In this document: positions 11,127 through 22,330 of the stretch, one piece after another | Position numbering within the stretch: position 1 is the first letter of the stretch | Layout of the letters: each line of letters opens with the position of its first letter | Assembly (NCBI GenBank): GCA_017506865.1 | Contig: JAFCMP010000379.1 | Coordinates: 898,501 to 962,500, forward strand | Reading direction: 5' to 3' | Source of the DNA: Tribonema minus | Taxonomy: Eukaryota; Sar; Xanthophyceae; Tribonematales; Tribonemataceae | Length of the DNA stretch: 64,000 nt | The notes under the pieces: generated by a model | What the model was told of the DNA's origin: nothing | Seen by the model: the letters and a program-made list of their open reading frames with translations, nothing else | Databases searched by the model: none | Made by a program: the position numbers and the translations under genes

Positions 11127-11790
11127 ATTAATAGAAAACAAGCAATGACGACGACATCAGTACCAAAATTGCTGCATCTATTGCTACTAGTAGTACCATT
11201 GTCGTTGCGACACTTTCAGAAGTCACACGGCATGAAGATTCCGTACAACAGCATTAAGTGATACCATCACCTAGGCTTTTTCGCGCCCTGAGCGAGAATT
11301 AATAAAAAGTACCATGTGGGGTGTCTGTGGTAGTGTGAAGAGGGGGAAGCCTGTTTGCGTTTGAGTCTCTCTTCGGAGAAGGAATGTCGCATTAAGTGCA
11401 CATCCAAAGAGAGAGGGCTTTTCGCGCCCCTTGCGAAGCGAAATTAATAAAAGTACTATGCATATAGTTACTAATTAAAATGAATAAAAAGTACCATGCA
11501 TAGCCTCATCCACCTTCAAAGTGGCACAAGCACTAGGAAGGACGGCAGACCCATCGTTTGCATAGTCATGACATAGTTCAATTATGCGCGCACAGAAACA
11601 AAAGCTGTACACAGTGAGAGTAGAGTTGAGGATACCAAGCCTTGCATATGCAGCCAGTTGTGATGAATTAAAGTCTCATTATTGGCGCCCCGGCTTATCA
11701 TGACCGCAAAAGCTTCACACACCTATTTGCAAACATGTGAAGCGCCCTGTTCCTGCGTAACCTTGGCAACAAAGGTGGCTGAACCTGCCT
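11127..11790. other. AT-richer spacer with short direct repeats
   Basis: Holds three copies of an AATTAATAAAAGTAC/ATGAATAAAAAGTACCATG block (about 11299, 11447 and 11481). Two are preceded by a TTTTCGCGCCC..GCGA block. No gene. The repeats sit immediately upstream of the Fanzor relic and could be remains of a mobile-element end. Confidence 0.5.
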
Positions 11791-11859
11791 GACATGAAGG
11801 CTCCAGCTGGACCTCTGCATAGCTGCGGCACGCTGCCGCTTCCTGGCGACTCGCGGCGG

Positions 11860-12586
11860 CTTCGCCAACGACCGCTACCGGGAAGACACGCTCGCGAAGC
11901 TGTCGGAGCAGAAGGAGGAGAAGCGCCGCCGCGACCACGCCACTTGCGGCGGCGCGCTCGACGCCCTCACCGGCCAGCGGCGCCGCACTTCGGCGCTGGC
12001 GGAGTACGCGGCATACTGCTGCGTCTGGGCGCAGGAGCGCCCTCACCTCTTCTAAGAGCTGTTGCAGGACACTTGATGACACCACGCCTGCAAGCGCTAC
12101 AGTGCCGCACAGCGTGCCGTTGCGGCGGTCGCCGACGCCATGGTGCCGGTCGAGGAGCGCGGCAAGCGGCGCATCATCTTCTTTGGAGCGGCAAGCTTTC
12201 AGGCCAAGAGCAGCTGCGCATCTGCGCCGCGCAAGAAGATCATCAGAGAGTGTTGCCAGCACTTTGTAGTGGTAATGGTGGGGGAGGCGCACACGAGCAT
12301 CACGTGTCCGAGGTGTCACAGGGAGACGATCGAAGAAGGCTACCAAAACAGGACGTGCATAACGAACCCTGGCGTAGCCGGAACGATCTGTCCCCTCCAC
12401 CCCGACACCGCTCACGCAGTGTTCCACAGAGACATCGCGGGGGCCGTCAACATTGGCCTCCGTGGCGTGTACCGCTCAGCAGCACAGGAGCCCGAAGGCG
12501 ATAAGCCTCACCTGCGTTGCATCCTTGCTGTTGGTGACGTCATCGACACTGACGCCGCGCCACAAATGGTTCCAAAGTCGTGCTAG
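11860..12586 (+). pseudogene. Fanzor (TnpB-like) nuclease relic, C-terminal half
   Basis: Plus-strand frame 2 gives a continuous match to the C-terminal half of the intact Fanzor at 46274-48727 but is cut by stops at 12053, 12074 and 12077. Shared landmarks are YSAAQRAVAAVADAM (YSKVQSAVEHIAERL in the intact copy), RRIIFFGAASFQA, RKKIIRECCQHFVVV, the zinc-ribbon CPRC within EAHTSITCPRC, and HRDIAGAVNIGLRGVY. The Glu before the ribbon and the Asp of HRD correspond to the rearranged RuvC-II and RuvC-III positions known for Fanzors. The RuvC-I segment is not visible. The final open stretch starts with an ATG at 12140. A non-functional remnant on its own. Confidence 0.82.
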
Positions 12587-13109
12587 TGTCAATATCAAAG
12601 TGTGCCATCAGTGTAACCTTCATCCTCCTGACGTAGTATTCTCAGAATTGAGATGCAAAAATGGATTTGAAGCACTTCGAACTGTGAAAACTCATATTTG
12701 TGTGGGTGGATGTGAGATATGAGCAAAGTTGAAGTTGGTCATTGTTGGGCCCAAATAGCCAGAAACGCAATGTGGTCATATTTGGTGTGGCCACCAAGAC
12801 AACAGTGTGGCCAGAAATATGACATTTTGACACGTGGCCGCCCATTTGCTCATACTCGTATATGGCCATGGCCATGTTTGAAATACACAACTATGCAGGC
12901 GGGCCACCTCTCATACCTGGCCAAACATGACATGCAACATGTCCTTACACAAATGTGACATGAGCTGGTGAGTTGCGCATACACACATTGCTCAAACACC
13001 AACAGCCACATTGCAGTCTTGCAAATGATGTCGTAGAAACACAGGTGAATTGAACATAGATCAACAGCAGGACTTGGCAGTGTCATCGCTACACATGCAC
13101 CGGCTTGTA
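12587..13109. other. spacer; distal half duplicated at 26640-26780
   Basis: No gene. The part from about 12960 (ACATGAGCTGGTGAGTT, then CAAACACCAACAGCCAC, then TGCAGTCTTGCAAA) is repeated downstream of TPR copy C at 26645-26780, showing that the 3' flank was duplicated along with the NLR genes. Confidence 0.65.
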
Positions 13110-14480
13110 CTAAATGCGCCGAAGCGCAGCGAGGTTGTTGCGTGACTTCACTGTAAGCGGATGCTTCGGTCCCAGCTTTTCCTCGCAGATGGCGAGCACA
13201 CGCTCGTACAACGGCGCCGCCTCCGCCAACTTGCCCTGAGCTTGGAGGAGAGATGCGAGGTTGTTGAGCGACGTCGCCGTGTCCGGATGCGTCGGGCCCA
13301 GCCTCTCCTCGCGGATGCCGAGCACGCGCTTGTACAACGGCGCCGCCTTGCCGTAATCGCCCTGAGCTTCGAGGAGACAGGCGAGGTTGTCGAGCGACGT
13401 CGCCGTGTGGGGATGCTTCGGGCCCAGCTTTTCCTCGAAAATGGCGAGCGCGCGCTCGTACAACGGCGCCGCCTCCGCCAATTTGCCCTGAGCTTGGAGG
13501 AGCAAGGCGAGGTTGTTGAGCGACTGCGCTGTGTCCGGATGCGTCGGGCCCAGCCTCTCCTCGCGGATGCCGAGCACGCGCTTGTACAACGGCACCGCCT
13601 CCGCCAACTTGCCCTGATCTTCGAGGAGACCGGCGAGGTTGTTGAGCGACGCCGCCGTGAGCGGATGCGTGGGGCCCAGCGTCTCCTCGCAGATGGCGAG
13701 CGCGCGCTCGTACAAGGGCGCCGCCTTGCCGTAATCGCCCTGAGCTTTAAGGAGACCGGCGAGGTTGTTGAGCGACGTCGCCATGAGCGGATGCGTCGGG
13801 CCCAATGCCTCCTCGTGAATGGCGAGCGCGCGCGCGTACAACGGCGCCGCCTCCGCCAACTTGCCCTGATCTCGGAGGAGCGAGGCGAGGTTGCCATACG
13901 ACTTCGCCGTATTTGGATGCGGCGGGCCCAGCACCTCCTCGCGGATGGCGAGCGCGCGCTCAAACAACGGCGCCGCCTCTGCAAACTTGCCCTGAGCTTG
14001 GAGGAGTGAGGCGAGGTTGTTGAGCGACGTCGCCGTGGAGGGATGCGTCGGGCCCAGCACATCCTCGCGGATGGCGAGCGCGCGCGCGTACAACGGCGCC
14101 GCTTTATCGTAATCGCCCTGCGCTTTGAGGAGCATGGCTAGGTTGTTGAGCGACGTCGCCGTGTCCGGATGCGTCGGGCCCAGCACCTCCTCATCTATAG
14201 AAAGCGCGCGCTCGTACAACGGCGCCGCTTTATCGTAATCGCCCTGAGTTTTGAAGAGAAGGGCGAGGTTGCCAAACGACTTCGCCGTGAGCGGATGCTT
14301 CGGGCCCAGCTTCTCCTCGCGGATGGAGACCGCGCGCTCGTACAACGGCGCCGCCTTGCCGTAAACGCCCTGAGCTTGGAGGAGACAGGCTAGGTTGTTG
14401 AGCGACTGAGCCGTGCCCGGATGCGTCGGGCCCAGCTTCTCCTCGCGGATGGCGAGCGCGTGCTCGTACAACGGCGCTGC
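13110..14480 (-). repeat. 126-bp tandem TPR-coding repeats (10 full + 1 partial)
   Basis: Consecutive 126-bp units encode AAPLYERALAIREE-LGPTHPDTA-SLNNLA-LL-AQGKLAE variants. Two subtypes alternate, ending GKLAE or GDYDK/GDYGK. The high DNA similarity implies recent expansion or gene conversion. Confidence 0.9.
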
Positions 14481-17201
14481 CTCCCGCAGTACGCTGCGCA
14501 CCTGTAACTCAGATGCCAGGCTGGAAAACCTTTGCGCCCAGTTGACATCGTCCCACTTATTGTTGGGCAGGTACGTCAACAGCTTCCTGATGTTCGGCAG
14601 CTCCGCAGACAGCAGCTCTGTCGCTGTCAGCAGCGCACCAGCGCCATGCTCTGGTCGAAGCTTTTTAAGCTCGTCGGCCAATCCCAGGACTTGCAGCGCA
14701 AATGTGTCGACGACCTGCTGTTTGTCTGCGGCGAGCAAAAGCTCCTCGAATAACTTCTCCGCCGCCAAGTGGGATAGAGCGTGCATGCTGTAACGGGTGC
14801 CTCCAGCAATAGAGGCAGCTGCCGCCTGCTCACGGACGATGGACACATCGCAGAGCTCCTGCATCAGGTCACTGGCGGGCCTCGATGCAGCAGGTGAGAT
14901 GGCTGCTGCGCCGCTGGCACTGAATCCTCTCGAAAAGACCGAAAGCCGTGCGAGCAGCTGCTGTGTGTCAACCTCCAAGAAACCTTTCATCCAGCGACAC
15001 AGCTTGGTGACACGGTGGGCGATGTCAGACTTGGGCGGGGCTCGCAGACGTTGCTCTTGCATCGCGGCATTGATGACCTCCTGCGTCAACGCAACAAACG
15101 TGCGCCAATCGTGAGCTCATGCAAGTCTTGTGACAATGCAAGTGTAAGCCGACGAGCCGCTTACCAGTAACTTTCTGTCGTCCGATCCGATGAGGCCGGC
15201 GAGAGTTGCCATCATCATCGGGTTGTAGTCACAGTATCGAGCGACCGTGGATGCCTGTGTGTCTGTTGATGTGCACTTGCAGCGAACCAGCTGTATGGCG
15301 GAGTTGACATCAAGAGGTGATGCCATCTGCTTCTTGAAGTTGGTAAAATTGCCGCAGTTCTCGCGCGTGACGACCATCAGTAGTGCTGCCGAAAGCTTAT
15401 GCAGCTCCTCCAGAACCTCACCAAGCGCCTGTTGAACTAGCAGCGAGGGAGACACTTAACCAATGTGGCGATGATGACAATGTGCCAGTAATCGATACTC
15501 ACATGTGAAACATCTGCATTGGCCTGTACGCCACATTTGCAATGGACTCACATGTGAGACATTCGCGTTCCTCTGTTCCGCATCATCAAATACCAGAAGT
15601 GGCTTCTGGCCGCGTGCGTCGCATCGGCGCAGCCACAATACAAACTCCTCCCACTGCTCCATCGCATTCGCTTTGGTGTCAGAGGTCGCTTCGATGCCGC
15701 CCTGACATCAAACAACAAAGGGGCATTTACTGTGAGGTGCCACGCATCAGGCATTGCCACGTCAGGGACCTAGGTGCATGCCTGCACGCACCTCGCATTC
15801 GATGAGCTTCCTGTACAGGGCACCGCCGATGTGCGCTTTCACGGCATGGCTCTTATCGCTGGCACCCACATCGATGATACCTGCGCGCGGACACGGGCGA
15901 GGATAGCGGTGGTCGACGCATCCGAGGGATTCGGGCAATACTAGCATGCGTCCGACGCACACTAACCTGCCATACTGACTGCAAAAGTGCCGCCCATGCA
16001 GTGGCCGTCGTCGACAAGCTGGACCGCAGCCTCCATTGCCACAGTAGTCTTGCCCTCTCCTGGCCCACCATACAAGACCACTGCTCCCTTATCTTTCAGG
16101 TCGTTCTTGATGTCATCGACCAGCTCATCCCGTCCCAGAATTTCCTCACGAGCGATGACACGGCGAAGAAAGAATGGCTTCACCTTTGGTATTGGGCTGC
16201 AAGCAAGCGACACAATAACAACGGGTGTTTGTGAGCGTCCCACAGCCATGCGTGCACCGCTCAAGCATGACATTGGCACACCCCCACACTGCACATTTAC
16301 CTCCTCAGATTGACCCTCATCTCTTCAGTCCAGGTGGTCATCTGTTTCTGTACGTCAATGATGGTGAGCGTACCAATGTACTTGAAGATGCTGTCGATGT
16401 CGCCAATGAGCGCCTTCAGTGTCTCCATTGTGTCTTGGGCAGTGAAAAACTCAGCAAGGCGGTTGTTCTGCTTTGCGCGCACTACACGCTCCTCCAGATC
16501 AAGGCCTTTCGAGTTCAGCCGGTCCACCAAGAGCTTCACTCCGTCAGGAGGTTTTCCTTGCGCCACCCAGGTGTTGACCGACACGCACACCACCTGCATA
16601 ATTTGACGAGGTGCAGCACGAAGTGATGCTGAGGGTGCTATGTGCAGGCACTGCAGTTGCCGCAGACATAGGTACGTGCATGGCGCACCTGGCAGTTGCC
16701 ATTGGGCTGGAGCTGATCCCACACCTCCTTGCACAGCGCTCTCGTCGCTGCGTCGGCATCATACAACTTCACGGCCTCAACCACAATTGTCACGAGAGCG
16801 CCCACCCAGGGCACTGCCGATGCAGCTGCGGCGGTCATACGGGCCATGGCGAGAACCGTCTGCTTGGCCGTTGCAACAGTAGAGAGGGCATCGCTCGTGT
16901 TGCTGATGGGCTGTGCAGCAGTGCCCCCGATTGCTAACACGGATGTGCCACTCGATGCAGTAGCAACTGCAGCGATCGCGGTCGCCTGACTTGATGGCAA
17001 TCCTGTCTGCACATTAATACCCACTTTTACAGCAGCGCTGGCAATGGCATTACCGCTGAACGGCGCGGTGGTGCCCCCTCCGGAATCTTTGGTGGTCGCG
17101 GTACCAGCGCCTGAGTTAGGAATACCGGCAGATGCAGCGTCACTGTCATTGGCCTTTGCAGTTGCATCTATCGCAGCGGTCTTGCTTCCCGAACAACCCA
17201 T
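13110..17201 (-). CDS. NLR-like protein: lipidated 4-helix N-term, NB-ARC, KLC-type TPRs
   Basis: Seven exons, all phase-consistent: 17201-16689, 16593-16301, 16196-15967, 15880-15792, 15701-15552, 15428-15165 and 15080-13110; about 1,169 residues. It starts MGCSGSK, a classical N-myristoylation plus Cys3 palmitoylation signal. Residues ~110-270 are Ala/Ser-rich then helical (AVPWVGALVTIVVEAVKLYD and on), resembling the HeLo/MLKL/RPW8 kind of membrane-acting helical bundle. NB-ARC: P-loop GGPGEGKTT, Walker B LLVFDDAEQ, a GLPL-like CDYNPMMMATLAGL, winged-helix VFSRGF and an MHD-like YSMHALSHLA. Then ten full and one partial 42-residue TPRs. Known plant and algal NLRs are STAND ATPase switches that sense via the C-terminal repeats and signal via the N terminus; that role is inferred here. 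Paralogues lie at 19671-25165 and 26761-27774. Confidence 0.85.
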
Positions 17202-17265
17202 CGGGCGACACTTGTGTCTCCGCTGCTTTTCGCTTGCTTCAGAATCTTCCGAGGAATGCGCCTCA

Positions 17266-17290
17266 TGGTTAGGGCTAGGGCTAGGTTCGC
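17266..17290 (-). promoter_or_regulatory. telomere-like motif upstream of NLR copy A
   Basis: On the minus strand GCGAACCTAGCCCTAGCCCTAACC lies 65 bp upstream of the ATG at 17201. Similar motifs in the same orientation precede the ATGs at 25165, 38634 and 52166. Confidence 0.45.
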
Positions 17291-17544
17291 AACTAAAGCA
17301 ATCAGGCAGCTCCAACCAACTACCGATTGCAACACCTGCCACTGCCACCTGCCAGGCCATAAAGTAGCAAATGTGTAATGGAGCCTCTGGTCGCACACAA
17401 CGCACCTCGTCATGGAGGTTCGACAAATGCCACTTGGCACAGTTGCCGCTGAGGCGACCATGGTGACTTACACAAACATGATGTACACAAAAACGCCTAC
17501 AGCCATGCTGCAATCCTATGCAAATGCACAGCCGGCCAAATGTC

Positions 17545-19025
17545 ATGCACAGCATCAGAGAGTGTATTGTCATCTGTGATTGTGCCTGGCTTCGAAAGTG
17601 CTTCGTCGCCAAGCGTCGATGGTGCATAAGCATCTCACAGCGGTAGTTCGTCGTCAAGTTGTGTGAGTTCGTCGAAACTGGGTCGTCACAAAGTGTGTCG
17701 CCAAATTGTGACAACATGTCGTCATCTGTGATTGTGCCTGGCGTCGAAAGTGCGGCGTCGCCAAGCGTCGATGGTGCATAAGCACCTCACGAGGGTGCGT
17801 CGTCAAGTTGTGAGAGTGCGTCGAAACTGGGTCGTCACCAAGCGTCGACGGTGCATGAGCACCTCACGACGGTGGTGTATCGTCAACTTGTGAATGTGTC
17901 GTCATTTGTGATTGTGCCTGGCGTCGAAAGTGCGGCGTCGCCAAGCGTCGATGGTGCATAAGCACCTCACGACTGTGCGTCGTCAAGTTGTGAGAGTGCG
18001 TCGAAACTGGGTCGTCACCAAGCGTCGACGGTGCATGAGCACCTCACAACGTCGTCATCTGTGATTGTGCCTGGCGTCGAAAGTGCGGCGTCGCCAAGCG
18101 TCGATGGTGCATAAGCACCTCACGACGATGCGTCGTCAAATTGTGAGGGTGCGTCGAAACTGGGTCGTCTCTAAGCGTCGACGGTGCATGAGCACCTCAC
18201 GACGGTGGTGTGTCGTCAACTTGTGAATGTGTCGTCATCTGTGATTGTGCCTGGCGTCGAAAGTGCGGCGTCGCCAAGCGTCGACGGTGCATAAGCACCT
18301 CACGACGGTGCGTCGTCAAGTTGTGAAAGTGCGTCGAAACTGGGTCGTCACCAAGCGTCGACGGTGCATGAGCACCTCACGACGGTGGTGTGTCGTCATC
18401 TTGTGCATGTGTCGTCATCTGTGATTGTGCCTGGCGCCGAAAGTGCGGCGTCGCCAAGTGTCGATGGTGCATAAGCACCTCACGACACTGCGTCGTCAAG
18501 TTGTGAGTGTGCGTCAAAACTGGGTCGTCGTCAAGCGTCGACGGTGCATAAGCACCTCACAACGGTGGTACGTTGTTCAAGAGTGTATCATCTGTGTTGT
18601 GCCTGGCGTCGAACGTGCGTCGTCGCCAAGCATCAATGGTGCATCAGCACCTTGCGACGGTGGTGCGTCGTCAAGCTGTGAGAGTGCATCGAAACTGGGT
18701 CGTCACCAAGCGTCGATGGTGCATAAGCACCTCACAACGATGGTATGTTGTCAAGAGTGTATCATCATCTGTGTTGTGCCTGGCGTCGAACGTGCGTCGT
18801 CGCCAAGCATCGACGGTGGTACGTCGTCAAGTTGTGAGAGTGTGTCGACGTGGTCTTCAAGTGTACGTGCGGTCATCTGTGACCGTCACCAATGGTGCAC
18901 CTCACGACGGTGATGTGTCGTCGACTTGTGAGTGTGTCGTCATCTGTGATTGTGCCTGGCGTTTTAAGTGCGTCGTCGCCAAGCGTCGATGGCGCAAAAG
19001 CACCCGTCGTCATCTGTGATTGTTT
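17545..19025. repeat. minisatellite, ~180-bp higher-order unit
   Basis: Built from two related sub-blocks, GTCATCTGTGATTGTGCCTGG..GGTGCATAAGCACCTCACGAC and GCGTCGAAACTGGGTCGTCACC..GGTGCATGAGCACCTCACGACG. The GTCATCTGTGATTGTGCCTGG block recurs with 180-bp spacing at 18056, 18236 and 18416 and with variants around them. Open frames crossing it are repeat-generated. The array is upstream of NLR copy A and is repeated upstream of copy B. Confidence 0.9.
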
Positions 19026-19670
19026 AAAAGCCATATCGTGAAAGAGTGTTGTCACATCGCGTCAGTCTCGCGTCGTTACGCCGTGTGTCGGCTGCAGCGC
19101 GTCGCTGCCGGGCAGTATCAAGCACCCATCGTACGACAGAGACGACACCTCAACGCTCTCGTCAATGTGCAGGATCTCATGATGGGACACATGTCATATC
19201 GCGTGCTGCGTCGTCAAGTCACGCTGTAGTGCGTGGCCACTATCATCGTCACCTCAAGCTCACTGCGTCCTTCATTGCAATGTTGTTACACCACCGCATA
19301 CGTTGCACAACTGTTGTGACAGCAATTACTACACTTCCCCCATGTGTGCTGCGAGCGACGCGGTACCTGACCCACTCAAACATGCAAAATCTCAATGCCT
19401 TTAGCCAACTAGCACTGGCGCTGATCACAACTCCAATACAAGTCCACAAGTACAGGGCGGAATCAACAATGTCACATGCAACATCACGTCGTACTGCATT
19501 GTGGCGTGTGCCATCACATGGCTCAGTAACGTCATCACCTGGCGTCTTTCATCGTAGTGTCATACAAGCATGTCAAAACACCTGAAACATATTTCATTGC
19601 AGTTGTTTATAGCATGTACATGTACGTATCTCGCAGCACACACACACAACAATGCAACCATGCGGCAAAC
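19026..19670. other. spacer between minisatellite and NLR copy B, no gene
   Basis: Unique sequence with no coherent coding. The 3' flank of copy B differs from those of copies A and C. Confidence 0.45.
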
Positions 19671-19689
19671 TTACACAGGCAGCCGCTTG

Positions 19690-22330
19690 TCCTTTAGCGC
19701 AGCGATGTTGTTACGCGACTGCACCGTGAGCGGATGCTTGGGGCCCAGCACCTCCTCGCGGATGGCGAGCGCGCGCTCGCACAACGGCGCCACCTCCGCC
19801 AATTTGCCCTGAGCTTGGAGGAGACCGGCGAGGTTGTTGAGAGATGTCGCCGTGTCTGGATGCGTCGGGCCCAGCGCCTCCTCACGGATGGCGAGCGCAC
19901 GCTCGTACAACGGCGCCGCCTCCGCCAACTTGCCCTGAGCTTCTAGGAGCGAAGCGAGGTTGTTGAGCGACGTCGCCGTGTCCGGATGCGTCGGGCCCAG
20001 CTTCTCCTCACGGATGGCGAGCGCACGCTCGTACAACGGCGCCGCCTCCGCCAACTTGCCCTGAGCTTCTAGGAGCAAAGCGAGGTTGTTGAGCGACGTC
20101 GCCGTGTCCCGATGCGTCGGGCCCAGCTTCTCCTCGCGGATGGCGAGCGCGCGCTCACACAACGCCGCCGCCTCCGCCAACTTGCCCTGAGCTTGGAGGA
20201 GCACGGCAAGATTGTTGAGCGACGTCACCGTGTCCGGATGCGCTGGGCCAAGCGCCTCCTCACGGGTGGCGAGCGCGCGCTCGTACAACGGCGCTGCCTC
20301 AGCCAGCTTACCCTGCGCTTCGAGGAGAATGGCGAGGTTGTTGAGCGACGTCGCTGTGTCCGGATGCTCCGGGCCCAGCGTCTCCTCGCGGATGGCGAGC
20401 GCGTGCTCGTACAACGGCGCCGCCTCCGCCAACTTGCCCTGAGCTTTAAGGAGTGAGGCGAGGTTGTTGAACGACGTCGCCGTGTCTGGATGCGTCGGGC
20501 CCAGCTTTATCTCGCGGATGCCGAGCGCGCGCTCGTACAACGGCGCCGCCTCCGCCAACTTGCCCTGAGCTTGGAGGAGCCCAGCGAGGTTGTCGAGCGA
20601 CATCGCTGTGTCCGGATGCGTCGCGCCCAGCTTTATCTCGCGGATGGCGAGCGCGTGCTCGTACAACGGCGCCGCCTCCGCCAACTTGCCCTGAGCTTGG
20701 AGGAGAGATGCGAGGTTGTTGAGCGACGTCGCCGTGTCCGGATGCTCCGGGCCCAGCGCCTCCTCGCGGATGGCGAGCGCGCGATCGTACAACGGCGCCG
20801 CCTCCGCCAACTTGCCCTGAGCTTGGAGGAGCGAGGCGAGATTGTCGAGCGACATCGCTGTGTCCGGATGCGTCGCGCCCAGCTTTATCTCGCGGATGGC
20901 GAGCGCGTGCTCGTACAACGGCGCCGCCTCCGCCAACTTGCCCTGGGCACGGAGTAGACTGGCAAGGTTGTTGAGCGATGTCGCCGTGTCCGGATGCGTC
21001 GGGCCCAGCTTCTCCTCGCGGATGGCGAGCGCGCGCTCGTACAACGGCGCCGCCTCCGCCAATTTGCCCTGGGCTTTCAGCAAGGAAGCGAGGTTGTTGA
21101 GCGACGTCGCCGTGGAAGGATGCGTCGCGCCCAGCTTTATCTCGCGGATGGCAAGCGCGCGCTCGTACAATGGCGCCGCCTCCGCCAACTTGCCCTGATC
21201 TCGGAGGAGCGAGGCGAGGTTGTCGAGCGACGTCGCCGTCTCTGGATGGTTCGGGCCCAGCACCTCCTCGCGGATGGCGAGCGCGCGCTCGTACAATGGC
21301 ACCGCCTCCGCCGACTTGCCCTGAGCTTGGAGGAGCAAGGCGAGGTTGTTGAGCGACTGAGCCGTGTCTGGATGCGTCGGGCCCAGCGCCTCCTGGCGGA
21401 TGGAGAGCGCGCGCTCGTACAACGGCGCCGCCTCCGCAAAATTGCCCTGTTCTTTGAGGAGACCGGCGAGGTTGTTGAGCGACGTCGCCGTGTCCCGATG
21501 CGTCGGGCCCAGCGCCTCCTCGCGGATGGAGAGCGCGCGCTCGTACAACGGCACCGCCTCCGCCAACTTGCCCTGTGCTTGGAGGAGCTTGGCGAGGTTG
21601 TTGAGCGACGTCGCCGTGGAAGGATGTTTCGGCCCCAGCACCGCCTCGTGGATGGCGAGCGCGCGCTCGTGCAACGGCGCCGCCTCCGCCCACTTGCCCT
21701 GTGCTTGGAGGAGCGACGCCAGGTTGTTGAGCGACGTCGCCGTGGAGGGATGCGTCGGGCCCAGCACATCCTCGCGGATGGCGAGCGCACGCTCGTACAA
21801 CGGTGCCGCTTTGTTGTAATCGCCCTGATCTTGGAGGAGACCGGCGAGGTTGTTGAGCGACGTCGCCGTCAAGGGATGCGTCGGGCCCAGCACATCCTCG
21901 CGGATGGCGTGCGCGCGCGCGAACAACGGCGCCGCCTCTGCAAACTTGCCCTGAGCGTGGAGGAGTGAGGCGAGGTTGTTGAGCGACGTCGCCGTGTCCG
22001 GATGCGTCGGGCCCAGAGTCTCCTCGCGGATGGCGAGCGCGCGCTCATACAACGGCGCCGCTTTATCGTAATCGCCCTGAGTTTTGAAGAGAAGGGCGAG
22101 GTCGCCAAACGACTTCGCCGTGAGCGGATGCTTCGGGCCCAGCTTCTCCTCGCGGATGGCGAGCGCGCGCTCGTACAAGGGCGCCGCCTTGCCGTAATCG
22201 CCCTGAGCCTGGAGGAGACTGGCGAGACTGTTGAGGGACGCTGCCGTGAGCAGATGCTTCGGGCCCAACGCCTCCTCGCGGATGGCGAGCGCGCGCTCGT
22301 ACAACAGCGCCGCCTCCCGCAGTGCACTGC
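19690..22330 (-). repeat. 126-bp tandem TPR-coding repeats (20 full + 1 partial)
   Basis: Same unit as in copy A, largely the GKLAE subtype in the distal part. Near-identical neighbouring units (for example the pairs with ALAIREIKLGATHPDTAMSL) show recent internal duplication. Confidence 0.9.

Noticed and set aside
17545..19025. CRISPR-like appearance of regularly spaced repeats
   Set aside because: The whole unit is repeated including the would-be spacers, there are no cas genes, and the context is eukaryotic; it is a minisatellite.
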